Positions 8,804 through 17,668 of a stretch of DNA of 64,000 nt are shown here, piece by piece (the first letter of the stretch is position 1; every line of letters begins with the position of its first letter). The position numbers and the translations under genes are program-made. The DNA is from Variovorax paradoxus. Its GTDB lineage: Bacteria; Pseudomonadota; Gammaproteobacteria; Burkholderiales; Burkholderiaceae_C. The notes below the pieces were generated by a model, which saw only the letters and a list, made by a program, of their open reading frames with translations, did no database searches and was not told the DNA's origin. Where the stretch lies: contig NZ_LR743507.1 in NCBI RefSeq assembly GCF_902712855.1, positions 2,714,001 through 2,778,000 of the forward strand, given 5' to 3'.

Positions 8804-10591
8804 TCAGAGCACGTCGCTGGCGAAGTCGGCGAGCCGCGAGCGTTCGCCGCGTGCGAGCGTGATGTGGCCGCCGTGCGGCCAGCCCTTGAACTTGTCGACC
8901 GCGAAGGTGAGGCCCGACGAGCCTTCCGTGAGGTACGGCGTATCGATCTGCGCGAGGTTGCCCATGCAGATGATCTTGGTGCCGGGGCCGGCACGGGTGA
9001 TCAGCGTCTTCATCTGCTTGGGCGTGAGGTTCTGCGCCTCGTCGATGATCACGTACTTGTTGAGGAAGGTGCGCCCGCGCATGAAGTTCATGCTCTTGAC
9101 CTTGATGCGGCTGCGGATGAGCTCGTTGGTGGCCGCGCGGCCCCACTCGCCGGCGCCGCCGCCATCGCCCTTGGCCAGGAACTCGAGGTTGTCGTCGAGC
9201 GCGCCCATCCACGGGCCCATCTTTTCCTCCTCGGTACCGGGCAGGAAGCCGATGTCTTCACCGACGCTCACGGTGGCGCGGGTCATGATGATCTCGGTGT
9301 AGCGCCGGTCGTCGAGCACCTGCGTGAGACCCGAAGCCAGCGCCATGAGCGTCTTGCCGGTGCCGGCAGTGCCGGTCAGCGTGACGAAGTCGATCTCCGG
9401 ATCCATCAGCAGGTTCATCGCGAAGTTCTGCTCGCGGTTGCGGGTGTTCACGCCCCACACGGCGTTCTTGCCCGAGCTGTAGTCCTTGAGCGTCTTGAGC
9501 ACCGCGGTCTTGTCGCGGATCTCGGTGACGCGCGCATACATGCTCGGTTCGCCGGGTGCTTCGAAGTACACGAACTGGTTGATGTACAGGTTGGGCACCA
9601 GCGGCCCGCTGATCCGGTAGAAGGTGTTGCTGCCGCTCTGCCAGCTTTCGACGGTCTTGCTCTGGCGCGTCCAGAAGTCGGCGGGCAGCGCGAGCGAGCC
9701 GGCGTAGAGCAGGTCGCCGTCTTCCAGCGTCTTGTCGTTCTGGTAATCGTCGGCAGCAAGGCCCAGCGCGCGCGCCTTGACGCGCATGTTGATGTCCTTC
9801 GACACCAGCACCACCTCGCGCCTGGCGCGACCCGGCTTGTCCTTGGCGTATTCGTCGCGCAGCGCCTGCACCACGCCGAGGATCTGGTTGTCGGCCTTGC
9901 CCTGGGGCAGGCTGACCGGCAGCGAGTAGTCGAGCGGGGCGGTCTGAAAGAACAGCCGGCCGCCGGCTTCGCGGTGACCGGTGGTGTCGAGCTTCAGGCC
10001 CTTGTCGATGTCGGCGTCCTGCGCGGCGGCCAGTGCGTCGAGCGTGCGGCTGGTCTGCCGGCCGTTGCGCGCGACTTCGGTCGTGCCTTTCTTGTGGCCG
10101 TCGAGCTCTTCCAGCACGATCATCGGCAGGAAGATGTCGTGTTCCTCGAAGCGGAACAGACACATCGGATCATGCAGCAGCACGTTGGTGTCGAGCACGA
10201 ACAGCTTGGCGGGGCCGCCGGACTTGCTGCGCTTCGGTCGTGCGGGTGGCTGCGGTGCCGCGGCAGGTTCCGGGATGTACGGAGCAGGGGAGGCTGCGGG
10301 AACCCGCGTCTCGATTTGAATGGCAGCAGGTTGTTGCTGCGGCGCGCTTACCGGCGCCGGGGCCGGAGCAGGTTTCGCCTTGGTCCGGCGCGCCGTACGT
10401 GCCGGTTCGCCACCGCCTTCGGTGCCAAGGTTGTCGAACAGTTCCAGCGGCTGCGGGCCACGCGAATCGGCTTCGCCGGACCGCTGTTCGCCGGACCGGC
10501 GCGAGCCCCTCTGCGAGGACCGGGCTGGCGCGTCGAGCGCGTCCGGCGAGAGCAATGCAGCGCGTTTCGTAGGGGCGGGAGGCAATGGCAT
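8804..10591 (-). CDS. phoH: PIN-domain/PhoH-type ATPase
   Basis: A 595-residue PhoH2-type protein: a PIN-family nuclease domain from about residue 131 (FVLDTNVLLHDP, VLEELDGHKKG) joined to a PhoH ATPase with Walker A GTAGTGKT at about 407 and Walker B VIIDEAQNLTPKQ. Characterised PhoH2 proteins are RNA helicases/nucleases. The first 125 residues are a low-complexity Pro/Ala/Arg region that looks disordered. It is a single gene with a clear terminator. The start, 13 bases after a CTGCGAGCGAT stretch, is plausible but not strongly fixed. Confidence 0.9.
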   Translation of the reverse strand: MPLPPAPTKRAALLSPDALDAPARSSQRGSRRSGEQRSGEADSRGPQPLELFDNLGTEGGGEPARTARRTKAKPAPAPAPVSAPQQQPAAIQIETRVPAASPAPYIPEPAAAPQPPARPKRSKSGGPAKLFVLDTNVLLHDPMCLFRFEEHDIFLPMIVLEELDGHKKGTTEVARNGRQTSRTLDALAAAQDADIDKGLKLDTTGHREAGGRLFFQTAPLDYSLPVSLPQGKADNQILGVVQALRDEYAKDKPGRARREVVLVSKDINMRVKARALGLAADDYQNDKTLEDGDLLYAGSLALPADFWTRQSKTVESWQSGSNTFYRISGPLVPNLYINQFVYFEAPGEPSMYARVTEIRDKTAVLKTLKDYSSGKNAVWGVNTRNREQNFAMNLLMDPEIDFVTLTGTAGTGKTLMALASGLTQVLDDRRYTEIIMTRATVSVGEDIGFLPGTEEEKMGPWMGALDDNLEFLAKGDGGGAGEWGRAATNELIRSRIKVKSMNFMRGRTFLNKYVIIDEAQNLTPKQMKTLITRAGPGTKIICMGNLAQIDTPYLTEGSSGLTFAVDKFKGWPHGGHITLARGERSRLADFASDVL

Positions 10592-10631
10592 GTGTCAGAT
10601 CGCTCGCAGAAAGTAGGAACCAGAAAACGAA

Positions 10632-10662
10632 AAAGCCGCCTGAAGACCAAGGCGGCTTTGTT
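10632..10662 (-). terminator. Intrinsic terminator of bcp
   Basis: AAAGCCGCC (10632-10640) and GGCGGCTTT (10651-10659) form the stem. On the minus strand the hairpin is followed by TTCGTTTTC, ending transcription from bcp, whose stop is at 10815. Confidence 0.82.
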
Positions 10663-10814
10663 CGGGGAATGCGGTCGTGGAGCTCAACGGCATGAGGCCA
10701 TTATGCACACCCCGGATGACGGGCCGTCTGCTCTTTACGCGCTGCGTTGGGCATTCCCCACGCGGCGCAGAAGCAGGGCTGACCCTGCGGCGAGCACAAC
10801 GCCCACCGTGGCCG

Positions 10815-11291
10815 TCAGGCGGCCCTCTTGAGGGCCTTGACGGCCTTGAGCACGTCGTCGACATGGCCGGGGACCTTGAGTCCACGCCACTCAGCCTTCA
10901 GGATGCCGTCCGCGCCAATGAGGAAGGTGCTGCGCTCGATGCCCTTGACCTTCTTGCCGTACATGATCTTGTTCTTGACCACGCCGAACATGTGGCACAT
11001 CTTTTCTTCTGTGTCGGCGATGAGTTCGAAGGGAAGTTCGAGCTTGGCCTTGAACTCGTCGTGCGACTTCATGTTGTCGCGCGACACGCCGAAGACGGTG
11101 GCGCCTGCCTTTTCGAAGTCCTTGTAGCGATCACGGAATTGCATCGCTTCGGTGGTGCAGCCCGGAGTGTTATCTTTCGGGTAAAAGTACATGACCAGCA
11201 CGTGGCCGAGATGCGAGGTATTCGAGACCTTGAGGCCGCCCGTGGCGTTGGCGTCGAATTCAGGAATGGGTTTGTTGACAACGATCGCCAT
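10815..11291 (-). CDS. bcp: Thiol peroxiredoxin of the BCP/PrxQ type
   Basis: Reduces hydrogen and alkyl peroxides in the cytosol using thioredoxin. The 158-residue protein has the thioredoxin fold with YFYPKDNTPGCTTEAMQFRD, so the peroxidatic Cys is residue 45. The Cys five residues later in the E. coli enzyme is missing (Met50). The only other Cys is at 99 in EEKMCHMFG, so a resolving thiol, if any, lies there. The end RGLKVPGHVDDVLKAVKAL is typical. It is a single gene with its own terminator. Confidence 0.92.
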   Translation of the reverse strand: MAIVVNKPIPEFDANATGGLKVSNTSHLGHVLVMYFYPKDNTPGCTTEAMQFRDRYKDFEKAGATVFGVSRDNMKSHDEFKAKLELPFELIADTEEKMCHMFGVVKNKIMYGKKVKGIERSTFLIGADGILKAEWRGLKVPGHVDDVLKAVKALKRAA

Positions 11292-11449
11292 GAAACTTGT
11301 TTTCTCCGTTAGATTCCGTTCTACGAGCCCTCTCGCTCCGTTTTCCGACGGGGCTTGCTCGAAGAATGAAGGATTGGTCGTTGCTAACTTTGGGGTAGCG
11401 GGCCTGTTCGCAACCTGCTATTTTACCCCGAAAACGACCTCCCGCGCCC

Positions 11450-11830
11450 TCAGCCTGCCGGACTCTCGACGAGCAGGGCTGCGATGACGTGGCGGCCTTC
11501 GCCGGCCAGAATGTTGTAGGTCCGGCACGCGGCAGCGGTGTCCATGGTTTCCACGCCGGTGCGTTGGGCCATCAGTGGCCTGATCCACGCGGGTTGTGGA
11601 AAGCGGATGCGGCTTCCGCTACCGAAGATGATCAATTCGGCGCCCAGTGAGGCCAACTGTGCGAAATGTTCGGCGCCGAGCTGATCGAAGCTCGAACAAT
11701 CCCAGGAAAAACGCTCGCCGCGCGAGCCGACGACCACGCTGCCTTCGACCTTTTCGTTGTTGATCGCTACCCATCCCGGGCCGTGCGCGGTGAGTGATTG
11801 AGCGTCGGATTTGTCGGGCTGGAGCTTCAT
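11450..11830 (-). CDS. Mth938-like (DUF498/NDUFAF3-type) domain protein
   Basis: A 126-residue small alpha/beta protein with VAINNEKVEGSVVVGSRGER, LGAELIIFGSGSRIRFPQP, GVETMDTAAACRTYNILAGE and RHVIAALLV, the typical Mth938 pattern. Mitochondrial relatives assist respiratory complex I assembly; the bacterial role is not settled. The ATG at 11830 suits family length better than the longer reading frame. It is divergent from alaA, with a TATAAT on its strand at 11855-11860. Confidence 0.78.
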   Translation of the reverse strand: MKLQPDKSDAQSLTAHGPGWVAINNEKVEGSVVVGSRGERFSWDCSSFDQLGAEHFAQLASLGAELIIFGSGSRIRFPQPAWIRPLMAQRTGVETMDTAAACRTYNILAGEGRHVIAALLVESPAG

Positions 11831-11854
11831 CTGTGCACTGGGAACTGTGGTCAA

Positions 11855-11860
11855 ATTATA
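11855..11860 (-). promoter_or_regulatory. Probable -10 element of the Mth938-like gene
   Basis: A perfect TATAAT on the minus strand, 25 bases before the ATG at 11830. No convincing -35 element is seen at 16-18 bases, so strength or activator dependence is open. Confidence 0.4.
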
Positions 11861-11975
11861 GGTTTTCCCTAGTGGCACGAGGCCCGCAAGGGCTTTCTGC
11901 AGGCGCTGCAAGCGCAGCATGCAGGGCCTGTAACTCCGAGTAAGCAACCCGTTAACCCGAGCCCGGGAGGGCCCT

Positions 11976-13208
11976 TTGAAGCAGCTCAAGAAATCGGCCA
12001 AGCTGGCCAACGTCCTCTACGACATCCGCGGTCCCATCATGGACGCCGCCAAGCAGATGGAAGAGGACGGCCAGAAGATCATCAAGCTCAACATCGGCAA
12101 CCTCGCCGTGTTCGGTTTCGATGCCCCCGAGGAAATCCAGCAGGACATGATCCGCAACCTGCCCACCTCGGCCGGTTACTCCGACAGCAAGGGCGTCTTC
12201 GCCGCGCGCAAGGCGGTGATGCACGAGACGCAGAAGCAGGGTGTGGTGGGCGTCACGCTCGACGACATCTACCTCGGCAACGGCGCCAGCGAACTCATCG
12301 CCATGTCGACCAACGCGCTGCTCAACGACGGCGACGAACTGCTGCTCCCCGCGCCCGACTACCCGCTGTGGACGGCCTCCACCAGCCTGTCGGGCGGCAC
12401 GCCGGTGCACTACCTGTGCGACGAGGCCAACGGCTGGATGCCAAACCTCGACGACATCCGCGCCAAGATCACTCCGCGCACCAAGGGCATCGTGGTCATC
12501 AACCCGAACAACCCGACCGGCGCGCTCTATTCCGACGAGTTGCTCAAGAGCATCGTGGCCATCGCGCGCGAGCACGGCCTGGTGATCTTCGCCGACGAGG
12601 TCTACGACAAGGTGCTGTACGACGGCGTCAAGCACACCGCCATTGCCAGCCTGTCGACCGACGTGCTCACGCTGACGTTCAACTCGCTCTCCAAGAGCTA
12701 CCGCTCGTGCGGCTACCGTGCCGGCTGGCTCGTGGTGTCGGGCGACAAGCGCAGTGCGCAGGACTACATCGAGGGCCTGAACATGCTCTCGAACATGCGC
12801 CTGTGCGCGAACGTGCCGGGGCAGTGGGCCATCCAGACTGCGCTTGGCGGCTACCAGAGCATCAACGACCTGGTCTGCGATGGCGGTCGCCTGCGTCGCC
12901 AGCGCGACCTGGCCTACGAACTCATCACGGCGATTCCCGGCGTGAGTTGCGTCAAGCCCAGCGCCGCGCTGTACATGTTCCCCAGGCTGGACCCGGAGGT
13001 CTACCCGATCGAGGACGACCGCCAGTTCTTCCTCGAGCTGCTGAAGGAAACCCGCGTGATGCTGGTGCAGGGAACCGGCTTCAACTGGGCCACGCCCGAT
13101 CACTTCCGCATCGTGTTCCTGCCTCATGAGGATGATCTGCGCGAGGCCATCAACCGCATCGCCAGGTTCCTCGAGCAGTACCGCTTGCGCCGCAAGACGC
13201 GTCCATGA
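11976..13208 (+). CDS. alaA: Alanine-synthesising pyruvate aminotransferase
   Basis: A fold-type I PLP aminotransferase of the AlaA/YfbQ group, transferring an amino group from glutamate to pyruvate. The 410 residues include KLANVLYDIRGPIMDAAKQM at the N-terminus, NPNNPTG at 176-182 and the PLP lysine in SLSKSYRSCGYRAGW (Lys240). The start is a TTG at 11976 set by GGGAGG five bases upstream; no ATG fits. It opens a plus-strand series in which DUF1176, hom and thrC follow with overlapping starts. Confidence 0.93.
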   Translation: MKQLKKSAKLANVLYDIRGPIMDAAKQMEEDGQKIIKLNIGNLAVFGFDAPEEIQQDMIRNLPTSAGYSDSKGVFAARKAVMHETQKQGVVGVTLDDIYLGNGASELIAMSTNALLNDGDELLLPAPDYPLWTASTSLSGGTPVHYLCDEANGWMPNLDDIRAKITPRTKGIVVINPNNPTGALYSDELLKSIVAIAREHGLVIFADEVYDKVLYDGVKHTAIASLSTDVLTLTFNSLSKSYRSCGYRAGWLVVSGDKRSAQDYIEGLNMLSNMRLCANVPGQWAIQTALGGYQSINDLVCDGGRLRRQRDLAYELITAIPGVSCVKPSAALYMFPRLDPEVYPIEDDRQFFLELLKETRVMLVQGTGFNWATPDHFRIVFLPHEDDLREAINRIARFLEQYRLRRKTRP

Positions 13209-14251
13209 AGCCTGCATCCGTCGCCGCCGCGTTCTCGCTGGTCTTTCTTTCGGCGCTGTCCGCCGCGCCTGCAGCCGCAGCCGACAAGGATTCGGTCTCC
13301 TTTTCCCACAACGACTGGGAACTGGCCTGCGACAACACGCGCACCTGCCGCGCCGCGGGCTACCAGGCCGAGAGCGGCGAAGGCGAGCCGGTGTCGATGC
13401 TCATCACCCGCAAGGCCGGCCCCGGCACCACGGTCGATATCGAGCTGCAGACCGGCGGCGAAGAAGACGCCAAGGGCCCGCTGCGCTTCAAGGTCGGAAA
13501 GGCGACCCTGCCGGGTCTCGAGGGCGGCTCCGCCAGCCTTGAAGACAATCAGGTCCGCATCGTGCTGCCCGAGCTGCTCAAGGGCGACGAAGCCACGCTC
13601 GCCGACAGCGGCAAGCGCAAGTGGACGCTGTCGCTCTCGGGCCTCAATGCCGTGCTGCTGAAGATGGACGAAGTCCAGGGCCGCGTCGGCACGCCGGGCG
13701 CGCTGGTGCGCCGCGGAAGCAAGGCCGAGTCGTCCGTGCCGGCAGCAGTGCCGCTGCCGGTCGTGAATGCCGTGCGGCCCGCCAAGGCGCGCCCCGGCGA
13801 CGACGCTCTCGCCGCGCGCATCTTTCCCTCGCTGAAGCTGGACGAGATCAAGGAGCAGTGCAACAACGGCGACGACGTGAGCGCCAAGTCGCTGGAAGTC
13901 CATCGCCTGACCGACAGGAAGGTGTTGCTGTCCCTCGGCTGCGGCATGGGCGCCTACAACTACTCGAGCCTGCTCTGGATCGCCAACGACAAGCCGCCGT
14001 ATGCGCCAGCGTCGATCGAAGCCAACGGCGAGTTCGACGACAAGGACGGCAGCGTCACTTCCGGCTTCAAGGGCCGCGGCATCGGCGACTGCTGGTCGAG
14101 CGAGACCTGGCACTTCGACGGCAAGGGCTTCGTGCGCACGGCGGCTTCGGCCGACGGCATGTGCCGCGGCTTTCCCGGCGGCGCCTGGACGCTGCCGCGC
14201 TACGTGAGCCGCGTCGTGGCCGCGCCGCCCGCCACCCCATCCAAACCATGA
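13205..14251 (+). CDS. Exported DUF1176-type protein
   Basis: A 348-residue protein with a Sec signal peptide (VAAAFSLVFLSALSAAPAAA, cleavage near residue 26) and a DUF1176-like body: FSHNDWELACDNTRTCRAAG near the start, SLGCGMGAYNYSSLLWIAND near 245 and GRGIGDCWSSETWHFDGKGF near 285. Several paired Cys suggest periplasmic disulfides. Its function is unknown. Its ATG overlaps the alaA stop (ATGA) and its stop overlaps a possible hom start, so it is translationally linked to amino-acid genes although its product is exported. Confidence 0.82.
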   Translation: MKPASVAAAFSLVFLSALSAAPAAAADKDSVSFSHNDWELACDNTRTCRAAGYQAESGEGEPVSMLITRKAGPGTTVDIELQTGGEEDAKGPLRFKVGKATLPGLEGGSASLEDNQVRIVLPELLKGDEATLADSGKRKWTLSLSGLNAVLLKMDEVQGRVGTPGALVRRGSKAESSVPAAVPLPVVNAVRPAKARPGDDALAARIFPSLKLDEIKEQCNNGDDVSAKSLEVHRLTDRKVLLSLGCGMGAYNYSSLLWIANDKPPYAPASIEANGEFDDKDGSVTSGFKGRGIGDCWSSETWHFDGKGFVRTAASADGMCRGFPGGAWTLPRYVSRVVAAPPATPSKP

Positions 14252-14274
14252 ACGCAACGAGTGCGACTTTCCCA

Positions 14275-15597
14275 ATGAAATCCATCCAAGTAGGCCTGCT
14301 CGGTGCAGGCACGGTCGGCAGCGGCACCTTCAAGGTGCTTCAACGCAATCAGGAAGAAATCAAGCGCCGTGCCGGCCGCGGCATCGAGATCACGATGGTG
14401 GCCGACCTCGACACCGCCCGTGCCCGCGAAGTGGCCGGCGAGGGCGTCAAGGTGGTTGCCGATGCGCGCGAGATCATCGCCAACCCCGACATCGACATCG
14501 TCATCGAGCTCATCGGCGGCTACGGCATCGCGAAGCAGCTCGTGCTCGAGGCCATTGCAGCCGGCAAGCACGTGGTCACCGCCAACAAGGCGCTGCTCGC
14601 AGTGCACGGCACCGAGATCTTCGCTGCCGCGCATGCCAAGGGCGTGATGGTGGCCTTCGAGGCCGCGGTGGCCGGCGGCATCCCGATCATCAAGGCGCTG
14701 CGCGAAGGCCTCACGGCCAACAGCATCCAGTGGCTGGCCGGCATCATCAACGGCACCACCAACTTCATCCTGTCCGAGATGCGCGACAAGGGCCTGGACT
14801 TCGCGACCGTGCTGAAGGAGGCGCAACGCCTCGGCTATGCCGAAGCAGACCCGACCTTCGACATCGAAGGCGTGGATGCCGGGCACAAGGTCACGCTGAT
14901 GAGCGCCATCGCCTTCGGCATTCCGGTGCAGTTCGACAAGGCCCATATCGAGGGCATCACCAAGCTCGCCGCGCAGGACATCAGGTATGCCGAGCAGCTC
15001 GGCTACCGCATCAAGCTGCTGGGCGTCACCAAGCGCACTGCCAAGGGCATCGAGCTGCGCGTGCATCCGTCGCTGGTGCCGTCCAAGCGCCTGCTGGCCA
15101 ACGTCGAAGGCGCGATGAACGCGGTGGTGGTGCACGGCGATGCCGTGGGCACCACGCTGTACTACGGCAAGGGCGCCGGCAGCGAGCCGACCGCCAGCGC
15201 CGTGATCGCCGACCTGGTCGACATCACCCGCCTGCACACGGCCGACGCCGCGCACCGCGTGCCGCACCTGGCGTTCCACCCGGACGCGATGAGCGACCTG
15301 AAGGTGCTGCCGATGGCCGAGGTCGTCACCAGCTACTACCTGCGCCTGCGCGTGGCCGACCAGGCCGGCGTGCTTGCCAAGGTCACGGGCCTGCTCGCCA
15401 CCGCCGGCATCAGCATCGACGCCGTGCTGCAGCGCGAAGCCGATGAAGTCGGCGGCGAAGGCTCCACGCAGACCGACCTCATCATCCTCACGCACGACGC
15501 GCGCGAAGGCACCGTCGACGACGTCATGGCCGAACTGCAGGCACTGCCCACCGTGCTCGAACCCATCGTGCGCATCCGCAAGGAAGAGCTGAAGTGA
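14275..15597 (+). CDS. hom: Homoserine dehydrogenase
   Basis: Reduces aspartate semialdehyde to homoserine, the branch-point step to threonine and methionine. The 440 residues show the Rossmann loop VGLLGAGTVGSGTFKVL, ANKALLAVHG, GIINGTTNFILSEM and DIEGVDAGHKVTLMSAIAFG, and a C-terminal ACT domain (VADQAGVLAKVTGLLATAGI) that usually mediates threonine feedback. An in-frame ATG at 14248 would overlap the DUF1176 stop and add nine residues. Family length favours 14275, but the upstream start is possible. thrC follows directly. Confidence 0.95.
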   Translation: MKSIQVGLLGAGTVGSGTFKVLQRNQEEIKRRAGRGIEITMVADLDTARAREVAGEGVKVVADAREIIANPDIDIVIELIGGYGIAKQLVLEAIAAGKHVVTANKALLAVHGTEIFAAAHAKGVMVAFEAAVAGGIPIIKALREGLTANSIQWLAGIINGTTNFILSEMRDKGLDFATVLKEAQRLGYAEADPTFDIEGVDAGHKVTLMSAIAFGIPVQFDKAHIEGITKLAAQDIRYAEQLGYRIKLLGVTKRTAKGIELRVHPSLVPSKRLLANVEGAMNAVVVHGDAVGTTLYYGKGAGSEPTASAVIADLVDITRLHTADAAHRVPHLAFHPDAMSDLKVLPMAEVVTSYYLRLRVADQAGVLAKVTGLLATAGISIDAVLQREADEVGGEGSTQTDLIILTHDAREGTVDDVMAELQALPTVLEPIVRIRKEELK

Positions 15598-17009
15598 ACT
15601 ACCTGAGCACCCGCGGCCACCCCGACCGCAAGCGCTTCTGCGAAATCCTCCTCGAAGGCCTCGCGCCCGATGGCGGCCTCTACCTGCCCGAGCAGTACCC
15701 GCAGGTCGATACCGCCACGCTCGCGAAGTGGCGTGCGCTGCCGTACGCCGAGCTGGCGTTCGAGATTCTTTCGCTCTACATCGACGACATTCCCGCCGCC
15801 GACCTGAAGGCGATCTGCGCGAAGACCTACACGGCCGACGTGTTCGGCACCGACGAGATCGTGCCGTTGCGCGAGCTCGAAGACGGCGTGTACCTTGAAG
15901 CCCTGTCCAACGGCCCGACGCTGGCCTTCAAGGACATGGCGATGCAGCTGCTGGGCAACCTGTTCGAGTACGAACTGGCCCGTCGCGGCTCCGAGCTCAA
16001 CATCCTCGGCGCGACCAGCGGCGACACCGGCAGCGCGGCCGAGTACGCCATGCGCGGCAAGAAGGGCGTGCGTGTCTTCATGACCTCGCCCGACGGCCGC
16101 ATGAGCCCGTTCCAGCAGGCGCAGATGTTCAGCCTGCAGGATGCCAACATCCACAACATCGCCATTACCGGCGTGTTCGACGATTGCCAGGACATCGTCA
16201 AGGCCGTGTCGAACGACCTCGCGTTCAAGCGCAAGTACCGCATCGGCACGGTCAACTCGATCAACTGGGCACGCCTGCTGGCGCAGGTCGTCTACTACTT
16301 CGCCGGCTACTTCCAGGCCACCGCGAGCAACGACAAGCCCGTGAGCTTCACCGTGCCGTCGGGCAACTTCGGCAATGTCTGCGCGGGCCACGTGGCACGC
16401 ATGATGGGCCTGCCGATCCGCACGCTGGTGGTTGCCACCAACGAGAACGACGTGCTCGACGAGTTCTTCCGCACTGGCGTGTACCGTGTGCGCGTTGCGG
16501 CCGATACGCACGAGACGTCGAGTCCGTCGATGGACATCAGCAAGGCCAGCAACTTCGAGCGCTTCGTGTTCGACCTGGTCGGGCGCGACGCCGCCCGGCT
16601 GCGCCAGCTGTTCGTGGACGACCTGGGCCTGAACGGCAGCTTCGACCTGAGCGCCGACCCCGCGTTCGCGCAGGCCGCCGGTCGCTTCGGCTTCCGAAGC
16701 GGCCGCAGCACCCATGCCGACCGCCTGGCCACCATCCGCGACACCGACAAGCGCTTTGCCACGCTGGTCGATCCGCACACCGCCGACGGCCTCAAGGCCG
16801 CGCGCGAGCAGCTCGAACCCGGCGTGCCGATGGTGGTGCTCGAAACCGCGCTGCCGATCAAGTTCGCCGCCACGCTGGTCGAGGCGCTGGGCGAGGAGCC
16901 TGCGCGGCCGAAGAAGTTCGAAGGCATCGAGGCGCTGCCCAAGCGCGTCGTCAAGCTGCCGGCCGACGCCGAGGCGGTCAAGGCCTACATCGCCGAGAAC
17001 TGTGACTAG
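15594..17009 (+). CDS. thrC: Threonine synthase
   Basis: A PLP enzyme converting O-phosphohomoserine to threonine. The 471-residue product begins MNYLSTRGHPDRKRFCEILL, carries the PLP lysine in NGPTLAFKDMAMQLL (Lys113) and the phosphate-binding GATSGDTGSAAEYAMRG, and is of the longer class typical of proteobacteria. The GTG start overlaps the hom stop (GTGA), giving tight coupling. A copy of a dispersed repeat begins immediately after its TAG. Confidence 0.96.
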   Translation: MNYLSTRGHPDRKRFCEILLEGLAPDGGLYLPEQYPQVDTATLAKWRALPYAELAFEILSLYIDDIPAADLKAICAKTYTADVFGTDEIVPLRELEDGVYLEALSNGPTLAFKDMAMQLLGNLFEYELARRGSELNILGATSGDTGSAAEYAMRGKKGVRVFMTSPDGRMSPFQQAQMFSLQDANIHNIAITGVFDDCQDIVKAVSNDLAFKRKYRIGTVNSINWARLLAQVVYYFAGYFQATASNDKPVSFTVPSGNFGNVCAGHVARMMGLPIRTLVVATNENDVLDEFFRTGVYRVRVAADTHETSSPSMDISKASNFERFVFDLVGRDAARLRQLFVDDLGLNGSFDLSADPAFAQAAGRFGFRSGRSTHADRLATIRDTDKRFATLVDPHTADGLKAAREQLEPGVPMVVLETALPIKFAATLVEALGEEPARPKKFEGIEALPKRVVKLPADAEAVKAYIAENCD

Positions 17010-17064
17010 CCAAGGGCTCGCTCCCAGGCTTCGCACACCGCGGCCCGGCAAGGCCGGTTCCGTG
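17010..17064 (-). repeat. Dispersed stop-codon-abutting repeat, copy A (truncated)
   Basis: Directly after the thrC TAG the sequence reads GGGCTCGCTCCCAGGCTTCG, then GGCCCGGCAAGGCCGGTTCC. These match the two ends of the repeat at 32242, 32869 and 54617, with the middle missing. Relative to thrC it has the same polarity as the other copies have to their genes. Confidence 0.75.
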
Positions 17065-17122
17065 GTGGTTTGGTGGAGGGGCCCTGGCGGTGCATCCTGC
17101 ATCGGATTCGGGAGAGGTTGAC

Positions 17123-17668
17123 ATGAAGGTCGTCGGTTTCGCCGGTTACTCCGGCGCGGGCAAGACCACGCTGCTGGAGCGCCTCATCCCGGCGCTCAAG
17201 CAGCTCGGCCAGCGGGTGTCGGTGGTCAAGCACGCACACCACAGGTTCGACATCGACCATCCCGGCAAGGACACCTACCGTCATCGCGAGGCCGGTGCCT
17301 TCGAGGTGGTGGTGGCGTCCGACCAGCGGCTCGCGATCATGCGCGAGTTCGAGGTGCCGGGCGAGCCCAGCGTGCACCAGTTGCTCGCCGAGGTGCATCC
17401 GGCCGCCGACTGGGTGCTGGTCGAGGGCTTCCGGCACAGCGATGTGCTCAAGATCGAGATCTGGCGCGAGCCGGGGGGCAGCGAGCCGTCGCGGCCGGTG
17501 CTCTATACCGACGATCCGTTCGTCACCGCCGTGGCCACGGACGACCCGGCCGCACTGCCGTCGCCCACCGAACGCCCGGTGTTCGACCTCAACGACGCCG
17601 CGGCCATTGCGAAGTGGTTGATCGACAGCGGCGAGCGCTTCGAATACAACCCCGAACACCATGGCTGA
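17123..17668 (+). CDS. mobB: Molybdopterin-guanine dinucleotide biosynthesis protein B
   Basis: A GTP-binding accessory protein that helps attach GMP to molybdopterin. The 181 residues start MKVVGFAGYSGAGKTTLLER with the P-loop at 8-16, then SVVKHAHHRFDIDHPGKDTY, and WVLVEGFRHSDVLKIEIWR. The ATG at 17123 follows GGAGAGG by five bases; an upstream in-frame start at 17090 lies inside the repeat-derived leader and is less likely. It overlaps moeA by eight bases. Confidence 0.92.
   Translation: MKVVGFAGYSGAGKTTLLERLIPALKQLGQRVSVVKHAHHRFDIDHPGKDTYRHREAGAFEVVVASDQRLAIMREFEVPGEPSVHQLLAEVHPAADWVLVEGFRHSDVLKIEIWREPGGSEPSRPVLYTDDPFVTAVATDDPAALPSPTERPVFDLNDAAAIAKWLIDSGERFEYNPEHHG

Noticed and set aside
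8663..10831. A 722-residue plus-strand frame over phoH
   Set aside because: Shadow of phoH: no domain, shadow-type composition, and phoH has PIN and Walker motifs plus a terminator in the right direction.
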